From Pontibacillus halophilus JSM 076056 = DSM 19796 (GTDB taxonomy: Bacteria > Bacillota > Bacilli > Bacillales > BH030062): a stretch of 64,000 nucleotides of DNA. The translations under genes were made by a program, and so were the position numbers. The notes beneath the pieces are model-generated. The model worked only from the letters and a program-made list of their open reading frames with translations. It was not told where the DNA came from and ran no database searches. Location of the stretch: NCBI RefSeq assembly GCF_000425205.1, contig NZ_AULI01000008.1, forward strand, positions 186,001 through 250,000, read 5' to 3'. Positions 52,192 through 60,950 of this stretch are shown here, in pieces; position 1 is the first letter of the stretch; each line of letters opens with the position of its first letter.

Positions 52192-52995
52192 CTACCTTTC
52201 CGCACCGCTCAGCCACAACTTCCTTGCCGTTTCTTCTGATAACTGAAAATAATCAATAAAGAATCCTTGAAGACTTTCGTTCATGCCTTGCTCCACCCAT
52301 TGTCGATACACTCCTATGAGTACAGTGAGGTCACCCTCGCAATAGTTGTGAATGAGCTCGTGAACGGTCGCTGTACTTCTCCAGTAGTCATAGAAGGCTG
52401 CTGCATAACTTTCATCCTGTCCGCCCCGATAACCAGACTTGCCAAACTGGTCGAGAGTGTACTCTCCGTACTCCCCTTTATGTAGATGGATCAACTCTCG
52501 CTCCACCTCCATCACATCGTCAAACTTTTCTTGTGTGAAGAGGAACTTTCTCGGGATGTAAAAGCACATCCCTTCTTCAAACCACATGTTCTCCGCCTCT
52601 TCTTCTTCCCAATCCTCAAACTCAGAATGGAAAAAGTCCGCATGATGAGTCAGCTCATGCGCTGCAATTTCTACCACATCATCCAGTTCTAAATGATTGT
52701 AGTAATGTGTCACCTTCTGCGTACCTTTAGCGGATGTTAAATAGATTTGCTTCCACGTCTCAATGGTAGGCGTCATATGTATTAAATCTCGCGATGTATA
52801 GGCAGGCAAAGGAATGGTAGAAAACAGCGTTGTAGCAGAATCATAGTCGTGAAAGACTATTCCACGCGGCTCCTGAAATGTCGTCACGCTCCGTAACTGC
52901 TCCGCAAATTGCTCAAGCCGCCCAAGCACCAATCGTCCACTCTCTTCAATTTCGCCTACAAGAGACGTATCCATAACCGAAACACCATACTTCAT
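52192..52995 (-). CDS. HExxH zinc metallopeptidase-like protein
   Basis: A 267-residue protein with AAHELTHHADFFH, a HExxH zinc site, and a downstream Glu in NMWFEEGMCFYIPRKFLF, giving the gluzincin pattern H-E-H...E. No signal peptide is present, so it is cytoplasmic. The start at 52995 follows GAGGAGGA; a GGGACAGG repeat lies just upstream of the site. It is co-transcribed with the DUF5694 gene. Confidence 0.7.
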   Translation of the reverse strand: MKYGVSVMDTSLVGEIEESGRLVLGRLEQFAEQLRSVTTFQEPRGIVFHDYDSATTLFSTIPLPAYTSRDLIHMTPTIETWKQIYLTSAKGTQKVTHYYNHLELDDVVEIAAHELTHHADFFHSEFEDWEEEEAENMWFEEGMCFYIPRKFLFTQEKFDDVMEVERELIHLHKGEYGEYTLDQFGKSGYRGGQDESYAAAFYDYWRSTATVHELIHNYCEGDLTVLIGVYRQWVEQGMNESLQGFFIDYFQLSEETARKLWLSGAER

Positions 52996-53009
52996 AATAT
53001 CCTCCTCGC

Positions 53010-53036
53010 GGGACAGGGGGACAGGTTCTTTGTCCC
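53010..53036. repeat. GGGACAGG palindromic repeat, copy 1
   Basis: GGGACAGGGGGACAGGTTC... ends GTCCC. On the minus strand it abuts the GAGGAGG site of the metallopeptidase gene. Almost identical to copy 2. Confidence 0.75.
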
Positions 53037-53121
53037 AGTAACACCCATTTTTATCAGAAACTCTCTTAAACGAATTACACACCTATGAGCAAAGTCCTCC
53101 CTATTTAATAGAAAGAAAAAA

Positions 53122-53152
53122 AACCGCTTTATGCACAAGAACATAAAGCGGT
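53122..53152 (-). terminator. Terminator of the Gfo/Idh gene
   Basis: AACCGCTTTATG and CATAAAGCGGTT, perfect 12-bp stem with an A-run (T-run on the minus strand). Confidence 0.9.
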
Positions 53153-53162
53153 TAACTAGAAT

Positions 53163-54143
53163 TTAGCGTTGATAATACTCTTTCACTAGTTCATCCATTA
53201 CACGATTGGTGCGTAGGGCAGTCATTCCAGTGCTTGGACAAGTCCCCACTCCACGCAGCTCATTCACGATTGTTTGGATATGCGGCTGTTGGATATGCCT
53301 CGGGTGATCAATCTGGAACGAATCTTCTCCAGAAGGAGTTTGTAGAGTGATAGGCTTGTGGTCGAACGTAGAGAATTGGATTTCTCCTTTCGTCCCAACT
53401 ATCCGGTTGTCGTCCTCATTCTTATAAGAGGAGAAGTTCCAAATGCCTGTTCCTACTGCCCCCGAATCGAACTGAAATACGCCACTCACCGTGTCCTCAG
53501 CAGGATACGAATCGGATAGATTATGAGCAGTGCCTCTGACGTCTTTAATCGGTCCAAGCAAGTAATCAAAGAGGTCTAATGTATGAGACCCAACATCGTA
53601 AAACAATCCAGCCCCACTCTGTTCTGGAATGACTCTCCATGGCCAATTGCCACTTTCATCTTTCTTTATCAACTGTTGAGACTGTGCAATCGACACGAAC
53701 CGCACTTCCCCTATAGAACCGTTGTCGATGAGTTCCTTTACCTTTATGAAGCGTGGAAGAGACCTGCGATAGTAGGCAACGTATAGAGGAACACCATGTT
53801 CTTCACATGCCTGCACCATTTCATAACAGTCTTCCGTGCGACTGGCCATAGGCTTCTCCACATATACAGGCTTACCTGCCTTAGCCGCCATTGCAGTAAG
53901 CTCCTTGTGTGAAGAAGGAGGGGTGGCAATATACACAGCATCTACTTCATCATCATGAATCAAGTCTTCTGCCTTGTCGTACCACTTTGGTACACCATGA
54001 CGTTCAGCATAATCTTTCGCCTTCTCCCCATTCCTTCTCATAACAGCGACCAGAGAACTATGCTCAATCAACTGAAACGCAGGCCCACTCTTACGCTCCG
54101 TCACATCTCCACACCCAATAATTCCCCACCGAACCTCATTCAT
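53163..54143 (-). CDS. Gfo/Idh/MocA family oxidoreductase
   Basis: A 326-residue NAD(P)-dependent sugar or inositol-type dehydrogenase. WGIIGCGDVTERK binds the cofactor, AVYIATPPSSHKELTAMAAKAGKPVYVEKPMA carries the family EKP motif, and SGAGLFYDVGSHTLDLFDYLLG holds the catalytic GxHxxD region. AAGGAGG precedes the ATG, with repeat copy 2 directly upstream. No catabolic partner identifies the substrate. Confidence 0.85.
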   Translation of the reverse strand: MNEVRWGIIGCGDVTERKSGPAFQLIEHSSLVAVMRRNGEKAKDYAERHGVPKWYDKAEDLIHDDEVDAVYIATPPSSHKELTAMAAKAGKPVYVEKPMASRTEDCYEMVQACEEHGVPLYVAYYRRSLPRFIKVKELIDNGSIGEVRFVSIAQSQQLIKKDESGNWPWRVIPEQSGAGLFYDVGSHTLDLFDYLLGPIKDVRGTAHNLSDSYPAEDTVSGVFQFDSGAVGTGIWNFSSYKNEDDNRIVGTKGEIQFSTFDHKPITLQTPSGEDSFQIDHPRHIQQPHIQTIVNELRGVGTCPSTGMTALRTNRVMDELVKEYYQR

Positions 54144-54158
54144 ATTATTCCTCCTTGC

Positions 54159-54185
54159 GGGACAGGGGGACAGGTTCCTCGTCCC
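54159..54185. repeat. GGGACAGG palindromic repeat, copy 2
   Basis: Same sequence as copy 1 apart from a few loop bases, again abutting the ribosome binding site of the following minus-strand gene. Confidence 0.75.
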
Positions 54186-54207
54186 TTCTCAATCAAATTA
54201 ATAAACC

Positions 54208-54232
54208 AGAGGGACAGGGAACCTGTCCCTCT
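54208..54232. repeat. GGGACAGG palindromic repeat, copy 3
   Basis: AGAGGGACAGG-GAA-CCTGTCCCTCT, a perfect 11-bp palindrome just 3' of the VOC gene end. It is probably used as its terminator. Confidence 0.75.
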
Positions 54233-54236
54233 GTCC

Positions 54237-54632
54237 TTACTCCGCGACCACTTCCACTTTAATTCGGTCTGGATCCTCAAAATAGACTGCATAGTAATCC
54301 TCACCACCTGCGAAGGGGTGCTCGTGTTCATAGAGTATAGAAATCTCTCTTTCTTTCAACTTAACCGTCAACTCATCAACGCGCTGTCGTGAAGCTGCAT
54401 GAAAGGCGAGATGGTTTAATCCTGGTCGGCATCTATGAAATGGAACATCAAGAAATCGAGCCTCAGCCTGAACGAATACTAAGTACGTTTCGCCAAGCTT
54501 CCAACTTTGCCCCTTGTCCCACTTCTGGTAAGAATGGTATCCAAGTTCAGTTAAGAACCAATCCCAAAACTTCGTAGACTTCTCTAAATCACTCACATAA
54601 AGTTCAACGTGATGAAGCAAACCCTCTGCCAT
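54237..54632 (-). CDS. VOC family protein
   Basis: A 131-residue protein: GLLHHVELYVSDLEKSTKFWDWFLTELGY, RPGLNHLAFHAASRQRVDEL and DYYAVYFEDPDRIKVEVV, the usual VOC wording with His, His and Glu metal ligands visible. GGGAGGGGG precedes the ATG. It sits between palindromic repeats 3 and 4. Substrate unknown. Confidence 0.8.
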   Translation of the reverse strand: MAEGLLHHVELYVSDLEKSTKFWDWFLTELGYHSYQKWDKGQSWKLGETYLVFVQAEARFLDVPFHRCRPGLNHLAFHAASRQRVDELTVKLKEREISILYEHEHPFAGGEDYYAVYFEDPDRIKVEVVAE

Positions 54633-54686
54633 AGTGCCTTCCCCCTCCCTTACTCATACAATGCATGGATCAAAAAAGCTTGCCAA

Positions 54687-54712
54687 CAGAGGGACAATGA
54701 ACCTGTCCCTCT
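54687..54712. repeat. GGGACAGG palindromic repeat, copy 4
   Basis: CAGAGGGACA and TGTCCCTCTG with a short loop, just 3' of the SDR gene. Same core as the other copies. Confidence 0.7.
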
Positions 54713-54719
54713 GTCCCTA

Positions 54720-55487
54720 TTAATCCTCTCTTGCCTGTCTAGTTACATATGGGTAAATCGGGTCGCGAAGTTCGAATTCATAGGTTTGGCCGTCTACGAT
54801 TCCGACTACCTTATCGCTGTCATAAAGGTCTAGTAGGAAATCAGCCATTTCTTTAGCTGTGTGATATTGCGGAACCAACCCTTCATACGTTAAGGAATCG
54901 TTATCCATGGATGTTTGAAGGAACTCAGTTTCAGTCGCAGCCGGTGCAAGCACTTTCGCCTTCATCTTAGAACCGCGTCCTTGTAGTTCTTGAGCAAGAC
55001 CTTCTGTAAATGCGCTTACGAAGAATTTCGTTGCACAGTATGTCACAGCTTCTGCCACGATTGTATAGCCGCCACCAGATGAGATGTTAAGAAGCTGTGT
55101 GCCTTCTACGTTTGAATAATCACGGGCGAAGTAGCTAGACAGAACGGTGAGCGCTTCGTTGTTCAAGCGAAGCATCTTCTCCACTTTCCCAATGTCATGT
55201 TCTTCAATGGGATCGAAGTTGCCAAATCCTGCATTGTTCACGAACGTCTCTAGATTGTATTGCTGAACTTGTTCATAGAACGCATGGACATTCTCTGAAA
55301 CGGAAAGATCTGTAGGAATCACAACAACGTCAACCTCTGGGTACTGTTCTTGCACCTTAGCTTTCAATTCATTTAGCTTGTCCTCACGACGTGCTGTGAT
55401 GATTAACGATTTCCCACGATTGGCGAAAGCGAGCGCCGCTTCATACCCGATTCCTGAACTTGCTCCTGTAATAACAGTATATTTCAT
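54720..55487 (-). CDS. Short-chain dehydrogenase/reductase
   Basis: A 255-residue classical SDR: TGASSGIGYEAALAF binds NAD(P), FVNNAGFGNF is the NNAG motif, and LLNISSGGGYTIVAEAVTYCATKFF gives the catalytic Ser-Tyr-Lys. The ATG at 55487 follows GGGAGGAAGG. It is divergent from a MerR gene and carries a MerR-type promoter (19-base spacer with a palindrome), so it is probably induced by the MerR ligand, perhaps an aldehyde. Confidence 0.9.
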   Translation of the reverse strand: MKYTVITGASSGIGYEAALAFANRGKSLIITARREDKLNELKAKVQEQYPEVDVVVIPTDLSVSENVHAFYEQVQQYNLETFVNNAGFGNFDPIEEHDIGKVEKMLRLNNEALTVLSSYFARDYSNVEGTQLLNISSGGGYTIVAEAVTYCATKFFVSAFTEGLAQELQGRGSKMKAKVLAPAATETEFLQTSMDNDSLTYEGLVPQYHTAKEMADFLLDLYDSDKVVGIVDGQTYEFELRDPIYPYVTRQARED

Positions 55488-55525
55488 TTTCCTTCCTCCC
55501 ATGTGTTGCGATTTGGTACATTTCT

Positions 55526-55556
55526 AGCATACTTCTTAAAGTGCACTTTAAGTCAA
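55526..55556 (-). promoter_or_regulatory. MerR-controlled promoter of the SDR gene
   Basis: On the minus strand TTGACT and TATGCT have a 19-base spacer, longer than usual and typical of MerR-activated promoters. The spacer contains CTTAAAGTGCACTTTAAG (55535-55552), an 18-bp perfect palindrome. This resembles the CTTAAAG...CTTTAAG operator known for B. subtilis AdhR. Confidence 0.7.
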
Positions 55557-55739
55557 CATTCTATAGCCATTAAACCAATAAACCGACACATTCATTGTTT
55601 TAATCATAACGTATGGACCAATCAGGGAATGATAGATCATCGAGCCCAAAAAGGGAGCCTTTCTATAAGGCTGCCTTCACTCGTAACTTCCATCCCCCTT
55701 GTCCTCCACCATCTTATCTATGCTACACTAATACCACAT

Positions 55740-55757
55740 CTTAACGTGAACGTTAAG
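55740..55757 (+). promoter_or_regulatory. MerR operator before its own gene
   Basis: CTTAACGTGAACGTTAAG, an 18-bp imperfect-centre palindrome (8+2+8) with the same CTTAA-N8-TTAAG frame as the SDR operator. It lies downstream of TACACT (55724-55729), suggesting autorepression. Confidence 0.6.
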
Positions 55758-55791
55758 CCAACCACGAATGAACGAGAGGAGGCGAATCTCT

Positions 55792-56175
55792 TTGTATACG
55801 ATTAAAGAAGTCGCAGAACGTCTTCAGCTGAAGCCACACACCTTACGTTACTACGAACAAGAGGGGATCTTAACCCCAGCTCGACAAGATAATGGCAGAC
55901 GGGTCTACAGCGAACAAGACCTAAAGGGCCTTCAGTTCGTCCAGAAACTGCGCGAAACGCAGATGCCCATTGCTAAGATCAAGGAATATGTTCAGCTTGC
56001 GCATGAAGGTGAACACACAGCTCAGGAACGATTAGCGATACTAGAAAAGCATCGCACCTTTATTCAAACTCAGTTAAAGCAATTGATGGCGACTGAAGAA
56101 TTAATCGACTATAAAGTAGAAACGTACAAACGAATGATTGAGGAGAAGGACACCCCTTCCCCAGTAGAGCAATAA
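55792..56175 (+). CDS. MerR family transcriptional regulator (AdhR-like)
   Basis: A 127-residue regulator. YTIKEVAERLQLKPHTLRYYEQEGILTPARQDNGRRVYSEQDLKGLQFVQKLRETQMPI is the MerR HTH and wing, and EEHTAQERLAILEKHRTFIQTQL starts the dimer helix. The operators match those of aldehyde-sensing AdhR, yet this protein has no cysteine, so it cannot sense by a thiol. It starts with TTG behind GAGAGGAGG. Confidence 0.8.
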   Translation: MYTIKEVAERLQLKPHTLRYYEQEGILTPARQDNGRRVYSEQDLKGLQFVQKLRETQMPIAKIKEYVQLAHEGEHTAQERLAILEKHRTFIQTQLKQLMATEELIDYKVETYKRMIEEKDTPSPVEQ

Positions 56176-56296
56176 GTAACATGTTAACAAGCGACCAATC
56201 TACATCAAAGAATATACAAAGATGCTTGGGTAACAAAAGCCCAAGCCACCTTTATTTAACAGGAACTTCTGATCGAATATCCCGTTCTATTTACCT

Positions 56297-56641
56297 CTAG
56301 CTTACTTCTTTAATGTCAAACTTCAATCGATTTAGATCCCATACTTCTTCTTCATAGTTTTTAATCACATTCACCCTTACAGCTTGTCCTTCATCATAGT
56401 CTTCTGGATGGTGGACACGAATCGTTTCGGAAGAGGGCTTTTCGGTGAACCCAAATTTGGTTGAAGAGGATTCTTCATCTCCTACAGTAGACCAACTTTC
56501 AATATCAATTTCCATATCTCCGCTAACTTCGTTAATTTCTGTTATGTTCCCTTCGATATACGTACCTTCTTCAGGTTGGTTGCAACCAACTAATGCAAGA
56601 GCCAAGGTTGCGATTATGAAGGAAGTCTTCCTATATAGCAT
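56297..56641 (-). CDS. Small lipoprotein of unknown function
   Basis: A 114-residue lipoprotein: signal MLYRKTSFIIATLALALVGC with lipobox LVGC, then an acidic beta-rich part (YIEGNITEINEVSGDMEIDIESW, IRVHHPEDYDEGQAVRVNVI). The mature part is of the small YobA/OB-fold-like kind, but I do not recognise it. AAAGGGGA precedes the ATG. A hairpin at 56224-56246 terminates the facing MerR gene. Confidence 0.65.
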   Translation of the reverse strand: MLYRKTSFIIATLALALVGCNQPEEGTYIEGNITEINEVSGDMEIDIESWSTVGDEESSSTKFGFTEKPSSETIRVHHPEDYDEGQAVRVNVIKNYEEEVWDLNRLKFDIKEVS

Positions 56642-56759
56642 TCCGTAGTCCCCTTTATATCTTTGCTCGTTCTATCCCCACATACGAACTAAATTTAACA
56701 TATATAACCATTAACTGTTAAGGAAAGGATCAGACACCAGGAATCAATTTCATAAAGAA

Positions 56760-56798
56760 ACTAGCACGTCCCCAACCGAAGTTGTAAAACGTGCTAGT
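56760..56798 (-). terminator. Terminator of the symporter gene
   Basis: ACTAGCACGT and ACGTGCTAGT form a 10-bp stem, with TTTCTTTATG after it on the minus strand. Confidence 0.7.
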
Positions 56799-56892
56799 CG
56801 TATTCATCAGGTATAAGGTTTCAACAATTCAACTCTAAAAGCACAGAGAGATTTATTCCTTCAGAAAGTCACAAGAAAGAACCCCTATGATT

Positions 56893-58128
56893 CTAAGCAG
56901 ACATTCTTTCTGTTTCCTTCCCTTTCTCCGTACGTTGAATAATGGTCGTTCCGGTTAGGTCGCCGGTTACGTTCAAAGCAGTTGCTCCCATGCCGACGAG
57001 CGCGTCAATGGATGTAAGTACAGCCACGGCTTCCAATGGCAGGCCGACTTGAGAGAAGACGGTGGCAATCATCACAATCCCCGCTCCAGGTACACCAGCT
57101 GTACCAATCGAAGCAAGCGTACCTACAAGGACAATCGTGAGCATACTCGCAAATGTGAGTTGCTCTCCTGCGTAGTTCGCCGCGAATACAGCTGATACTG
57201 CAATCCGAATCGCAGCTCCATCCATATTAATCGTCGCACCTAGGGGGAGGCTGAATCCGTATAGCCCTTTAGACAACCCAAGGCGATTTGCGGCATTCAA
57301 CGTGACAGGCAATGTCCCTGAACTACTCTGCGTCACGAACGCTGTAATCATCGGGGTTCGCGCTTGAGAGAAGAACTCCTTCGGGCTAACCTTGAATAGC
57401 ATCATCGTGATCACATATAAAGCAAGTTGAACAAGGAGCGCTACGTAAAGAACAAGTACCATGTTGCCTAGGGAAAGTATCGTGTCTAAACCTTGCTCTC
57501 CAACCGTTTGGGCAATAATCGCGAAGATCCCAATTGGCACGAACTGAAGAATGCCATTCATGATTTTAAAGGTAGCTTCATTTAATCCGCTGACAAGGTT
57601 ATAAATCCCGTCACCTTGTTCTTTAAAGTCCTTGGAAGAACGTAAGGCTGAAATGGCAATTCCAAATACGAATGCAGTGAAAATAATGCCTAATAAGTTC
57701 ATTTCAGTAAACGCCGTTACGATATTCGTAGGCACAATGGATAGAAGAACACTCATTACACCCGGGTGCTCATTGGCATCAACGGATGCGCCCGGTTGTT
57801 GCGGTATTCCTTCACCTGGTTGAAAGATGCTAGCTACTGTCAGTCCTACAATAATCGCGACCGCTGAAGTAGCTGCGTAATAAATAAATACTTTACCGCC
57901 CATTCGACCTAGATTCCCAAGCTTTGTTTGGTTAATTCCTACAATGAGCGTAAAGAGAATGATAGGAATGATGATAAATTGAAGCAACCTCATCAACAAA
58001 TCACCAAGTGGTGCAAGAACCGCAATCTCTTCACCGAACAGCAAGCCAGCACCAATCCCTAGCACAAGGGCAACGGTAATCTTCTTAAGCAACGATGTCT
58101 CTACATACTTACGGAAGATTGATTTCAT
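56893..58128 (-). CDS. Dicarboxylate/amino acid:cation symporter (GltP/GltT type)
   Basis: A 411-residue DAACS transporter with eight helices and two hairpins: the serine-rich re-entrant loop FVTQSSSGTLPVTLNAANRLG and the LPLGATINMDGAAIRIAV motif of glutamate/aspartate symporters, plus GVPGAGIVMIATVFSQVGLP. It carries glutamate, aspartate or C4-dicarboxylates with sodium or protons. AAAGGGAGG precedes the ATG. It is divergent from the CoA transferase operon. Confidence 0.9.
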   Translation of the reverse strand: MKSIFRKYVETSLLKKITVALVLGIGAGLLFGEEIAVLAPLGDLLMRLLQFIIIPIILFTLIVGINQTKLGNLGRMGGKVFIYYAATSAVAIIVGLTVASIFQPGEGIPQQPGASVDANEHPGVMSVLLSIVPTNIVTAFTEMNLLGIIFTAFVFGIAISALRSSKDFKEQGDGIYNLVSGLNEATFKIMNGILQFVPIGIFAIIAQTVGEQGLDTILSLGNMVLVLYVALLVQLALYVITMMLFKVSPKEFFSQARTPMITAFVTQSSSGTLPVTLNAANRLGLSKGLYGFSLPLGATINMDGAAIRIAVSAVFAANYAGEQLTFASMLTIVLVGTLASIGTAGVPGAGIVMIATVFSQVGLPLEAVAVLTSIDALVGMGATALNVTGDLTGTTIIQRTEKGKETERMSA

Positions 58129-58596
58129 TTCTCTTCCCTCCCTTTCTGAATATCATCAATTAGTATAAATTATTCAATCATGTCTTTCATAAGATATCGA
58201 AAGGAAGAGCTACAGTCAAAATCGTTGCTCGTACTTTAGAACGAATTAGGTCTCAGAAATCATCGCCGCTTCCTGCTTCTCTCTCTTTTTAACCAGTCTC
58301 TCCTTCATTCACAACGGGATTATACGTAATAGGTAGGCCGAATATTTCTGGAGAGCTTTCCTTTCGTGCATAAACCAATGCCACCACAACTTCCTCTATT
58401 TCGCATGAACAGGTTATCTCCTGAATATACATAGAACACGGCGGCTGGGAAGAAAGGATGAACCAGCGCCCATAACCCCTTAACTAATGTAACTTGCTAA
58501 GCGGATGTGGCGGCACATCTCGCTTCCACCAGTTTGAATCGAGATTGGATGTGGTTCAGACTGGTCTTTTTTGTGCTTATAGAAAGGAGGGTTTGA
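58129..58596 (+). promoter_or_regulatory. Leader with hairpins upstream of the CoA transferase operon
   Basis: GATGTGGCGGCACATC (58504-58519) is a short hairpin. CCAGTTTGAA and TTCAGACTGG (58538-58566 area), followed by TTTTTT, form a terminator 30 bases before the first gene, so it may work as an attenuator. The rest of the gap holds only an unconvincing 47-codon frame on the minus strand (58289-58432) without a ribosome binding site. Confidence 0.5.
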
Positions 58597-59748
58597 ATGG
58601 CTGGGGCGTTAGATGGGATTGTCGTATTGGATTTATCGAGAGTGCTTGCTGGACCGTATTGTACGATGATCCTCGGTGACCTCGGTGCTGAAGTTATTAA
58701 AGTTGAAGCACCAGGTGGAAGTGATGAAACGAGAACATGGGGGCCACCTTTTCAAGACGGGGTGAGCGCCTATTACTTGTGCGCAAATCGGAACAAGAAG
58801 AGCATCACTCTCGATTTAAAGTCAGAGGATGGACGTACCCAATTACTCGAACTTGTTAAGGAAAGCGACGTTGTCTTGAACAATTTTAAGACAGGCACAA
58901 TGGAGCGTCTCGGACTTAGTTATGACACGCTTCGTAAGATTAAGCCAGATATCATTTATGCAAGTATTACCGGATTCGGGGAGACAGGGCCTTATCGGGA
59001 TTTACCTGGGTATGATTTCATCATTCAAGCCATGAGTGGATTGATGAGTATTACGGGGGACGCACAATCTGGACCCCAAAAAGTCGGCGTTGCGATTACA
59101 GATTTACTGACAGGCTTATATGCGTGCATCGGAATTCAAGCGGCCTTATTAGAACGGAACGTGTCCCGTAAAGGACAGAAAATCGATCTCTCCCTATTTG
59201 ATTCAGCTGTTAGTGCACTCGCGAATATTGGTAGCAATTATTTGATGTCTGGAGTGGTGCCTGAACGACTGGGCAACCACCATGCAAATATCGTTCCTTA
59301 TCAGCAATTCGCAGCTTCTGATGGAGCATTTGTCATCGCAGTTGGCAATGACCGTCAGTTCAAGCGGCTGTGCGAACTGATTCGGAAAGATGCGTTAGCG
59401 AGCGATCCTCGGTATGCAACGAACGAAGCGCGAGTCGCCCATCGCAGTGCATTAACAGAAGAACTTCAAGCGGAATTTCTGAAGCAGCCTGCGATGTATT
59501 GGAAGAAGAAGTGTGAGGAAGCGTCCATTCCATGCGGACCCATTCAGTCCGTTCAACAAGTATTTAACGACCCACAAATTGCGGCTCGGGACTTGCTGTT
59601 GTCGATGAATCATCCAACTGCCGGCACGATCCGTATGGTTGGAAGTCCCTTGAAATTGTCACGGACGAATGTTTCGTATCGCACCTATCCCCCGCTGCCT
59701 GGGGAACACAATGAGGAGTTTAGAATACGAGAAGAAGGAGGTCGCTAG
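58597..59748 (+). CDS. CoA transferase, family III (CaiB/BaiF)
   Basis: A 383-residue CoA transferase: LDLSRVLAGPYCTMILGDLGAEVIKVE and NRNKKSITLDLKSEDGR form the CoA site, and PGYDFIIQAMSGLMSITG includes the catalytic Asp that carries the acyl and CoA groups. The family moves CoA between carboxylic acids, for example succinyl-CoA to glutarate. GAAAGGAGG precedes the ATG. An acyl-CoA dehydrogenase gene starts one base after its stop, so they share a transcript. Confidence 0.9.
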   Translation: MAGALDGIVVLDLSRVLAGPYCTMILGDLGAEVIKVEAPGGSDETRTWGPPFQDGVSAYYLCANRNKKSITLDLKSEDGRTQLLELVKESDVVLNNFKTGTMERLGLSYDTLRKIKPDIIYASITGFGETGPYRDLPGYDFIIQAMSGLMSITGDAQSGPQKVGVAITDLLTGLYACIGIQAALLERNVSRKGQKIDLSLFDSAVSALANIGSNYLMSGVVPERLGNHHANIVPYQQFAASDGAFVIAVGNDRQFKRLCELIRKDALASDPRYATNEARVAHRSALTEELQAEFLKQPAMYWKKKCEEASIPCGPIQSVQQVFNDPQIAARDLLLSMNHPTAGTIRMVGSPLKLSRTNVSYRTYPPLPGEHNEEFRIREEGGR

Positions 59749-59749
59749 T

Positions 59750-60940
59750 ATGAATTTTCATTATAGCGAGGAACAAGCGCTGTTGCGAAAGACGGTTCGC
59801 GATTTCGTAGATAAAGAAATCCAACCTCATATTCGAGACTGGGACGCTACAGGACATTTTGACCGACGCATTTTGAAGAGGCTATCAGAACTAGGCTTAA
59901 TGGGAGTGTGTATTCCTGAAGCCTACGGGGGAAGTGGCATGGACTATAACGCGCTCGCCATTGTGTGTGAAGAATTAGAGCGAGGAGATACCGCATTTCG
60001 AACGGCAGTATCCGTCCATACGGGGCTTAATAGCATGACGTTACTTCAGTGGGGAAATGAAGCACAGAAAGAAGCCTATCTTGTCCCCCAAGCTAAGGGA
60101 GAGAAGATTGGTGCATTCGGTCTTACTGAACCAGGCGCCGGCTCCGATGTTGCCTCTCTTCAAACCACAGCTAAAAAAGAAGGAAACAGCTATGTGTTAA
60201 ACGGACAGAAAACGTGGATTTCTCTTTGTGATGTGGCAGACTATTTTCTAGTATTTGCCTACACCGACTCTTCTAAGAAGCATCACGGCATCTCTGCCTT
60301 CATTGTAGAACGCGAATGGTCAGGCTTCTCCTCCAAAGCAACGAAAGGAAAGCTTGGTATTCGAGCCGGGAACACCGGCGAATTGTTCTTTGATGACGTA
60401 GTTGTTCCAGAGGAGAATTTGCTCGGCCAAGAAGGCGATGGATTTAAGATTGCCATGAGTGCCTTAGATAACGGGCGCTTCACCGTAGCAGCTGGGGCTT
60501 GCGGGTTAATCATGGCGTGCTTAGAAGCAAGCGTTGCCTATTGCCATCAGCGCAAAACGTTCGGCAAAGAGATTGGCAAGCACCAACTCGTTCAGCAAAT
60601 GCTTGCGAACATGGAAGCTGGCCTGCAAATGAGTCGGCTCCTCGTCTTTAAGGCCGGCGAATTGAAGAATGAGGGCAAGAGGAATACGAGGGAAACGTCT
60701 CTTGCGAAGTGGCAAGCGTGTGACTTTGCCAATAAAGCAGCAGACGACGCCGTTCAAATACACGGAGCCTATGGCTATTGTAACGAATACCCTGTTGAAC
60801 GTTACTTACGAAATTCCAAAGCTCCAGTGATCTATGAAGGAACAAGAGAAATCCATACGATTATGCAAGCGGAGTATGTGCTTGGCTACCGGGAAGATAA
60901 ACCGCTCTCTTCCATGCTCCCAGCATGGTCGGACTCATGA
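59750..60940 (+). CDS. Acyl-CoA dehydrogenase
   Basis: A 396-residue FAD enzyme. FGLTEPGAGSDVASLQTTA binds FAD and substrate, QHGAYG-like IHGAYGYCNEYPVERYLRN and the catalytic Glu in IYEGTREIHTIMQ are visible. The subgroup is the butyryl/short-chain or glutaryl-like kind; wording of the active site does not distinguish them by eye. The ATG at 59750 follows AGGAGG; the frame reaches back further into the CoA transferase gene. Confidence 0.9.
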   Translation: MNFHYSEEQALLRKTVRDFVDKEIQPHIRDWDATGHFDRRILKRLSELGLMGVCIPEAYGGSGMDYNALAIVCEELERGDTAFRTAVSVHTGLNSMTLLQWGNEAQKEAYLVPQAKGEKIGAFGLTEPGAGSDVASLQTTAKKEGNSYVLNGQKTWISLCDVADYFLVFAYTDSSKKHHGISAFIVEREWSGFSSKATKGKLGIRAGNTGELFFDDVVVPEENLLGQEGDGFKIAMSALDNGRFTVAAGACGLIMACLEASVAYCHQRKTFGKEIGKHQLVQQMLANMEAGLQMSRLLVFKAGELKNEGKRNTRETSLAKWQACDFANKAADDAVQIHGAYGYCNEYPVERYLRNSKAPVIYEGTREIHTIMQAEYVLGYREDKPLSSMLPAWSDS

Positions 60941-60950
60941 GGTGAATGAA

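Noticed and set aside
53010-54712. GGGACAGG repeats as a CRISPR array
   Set aside because: Spacing is irregular (hundreds of bases), genes lie between, and no cas gene is present.
55792-56175. Naming the MerR gene adhR
   Set aside because: Operator form agrees, but the protein lacks the sensing cysteine and no adhA neighbour is present.
58289-58432. Minus-strand frame beginning MYIQEITCSCEIEEVV
   Set aside because: Coding-like words but no ribosome binding site and no recognisable family; recorded only as a gap note.
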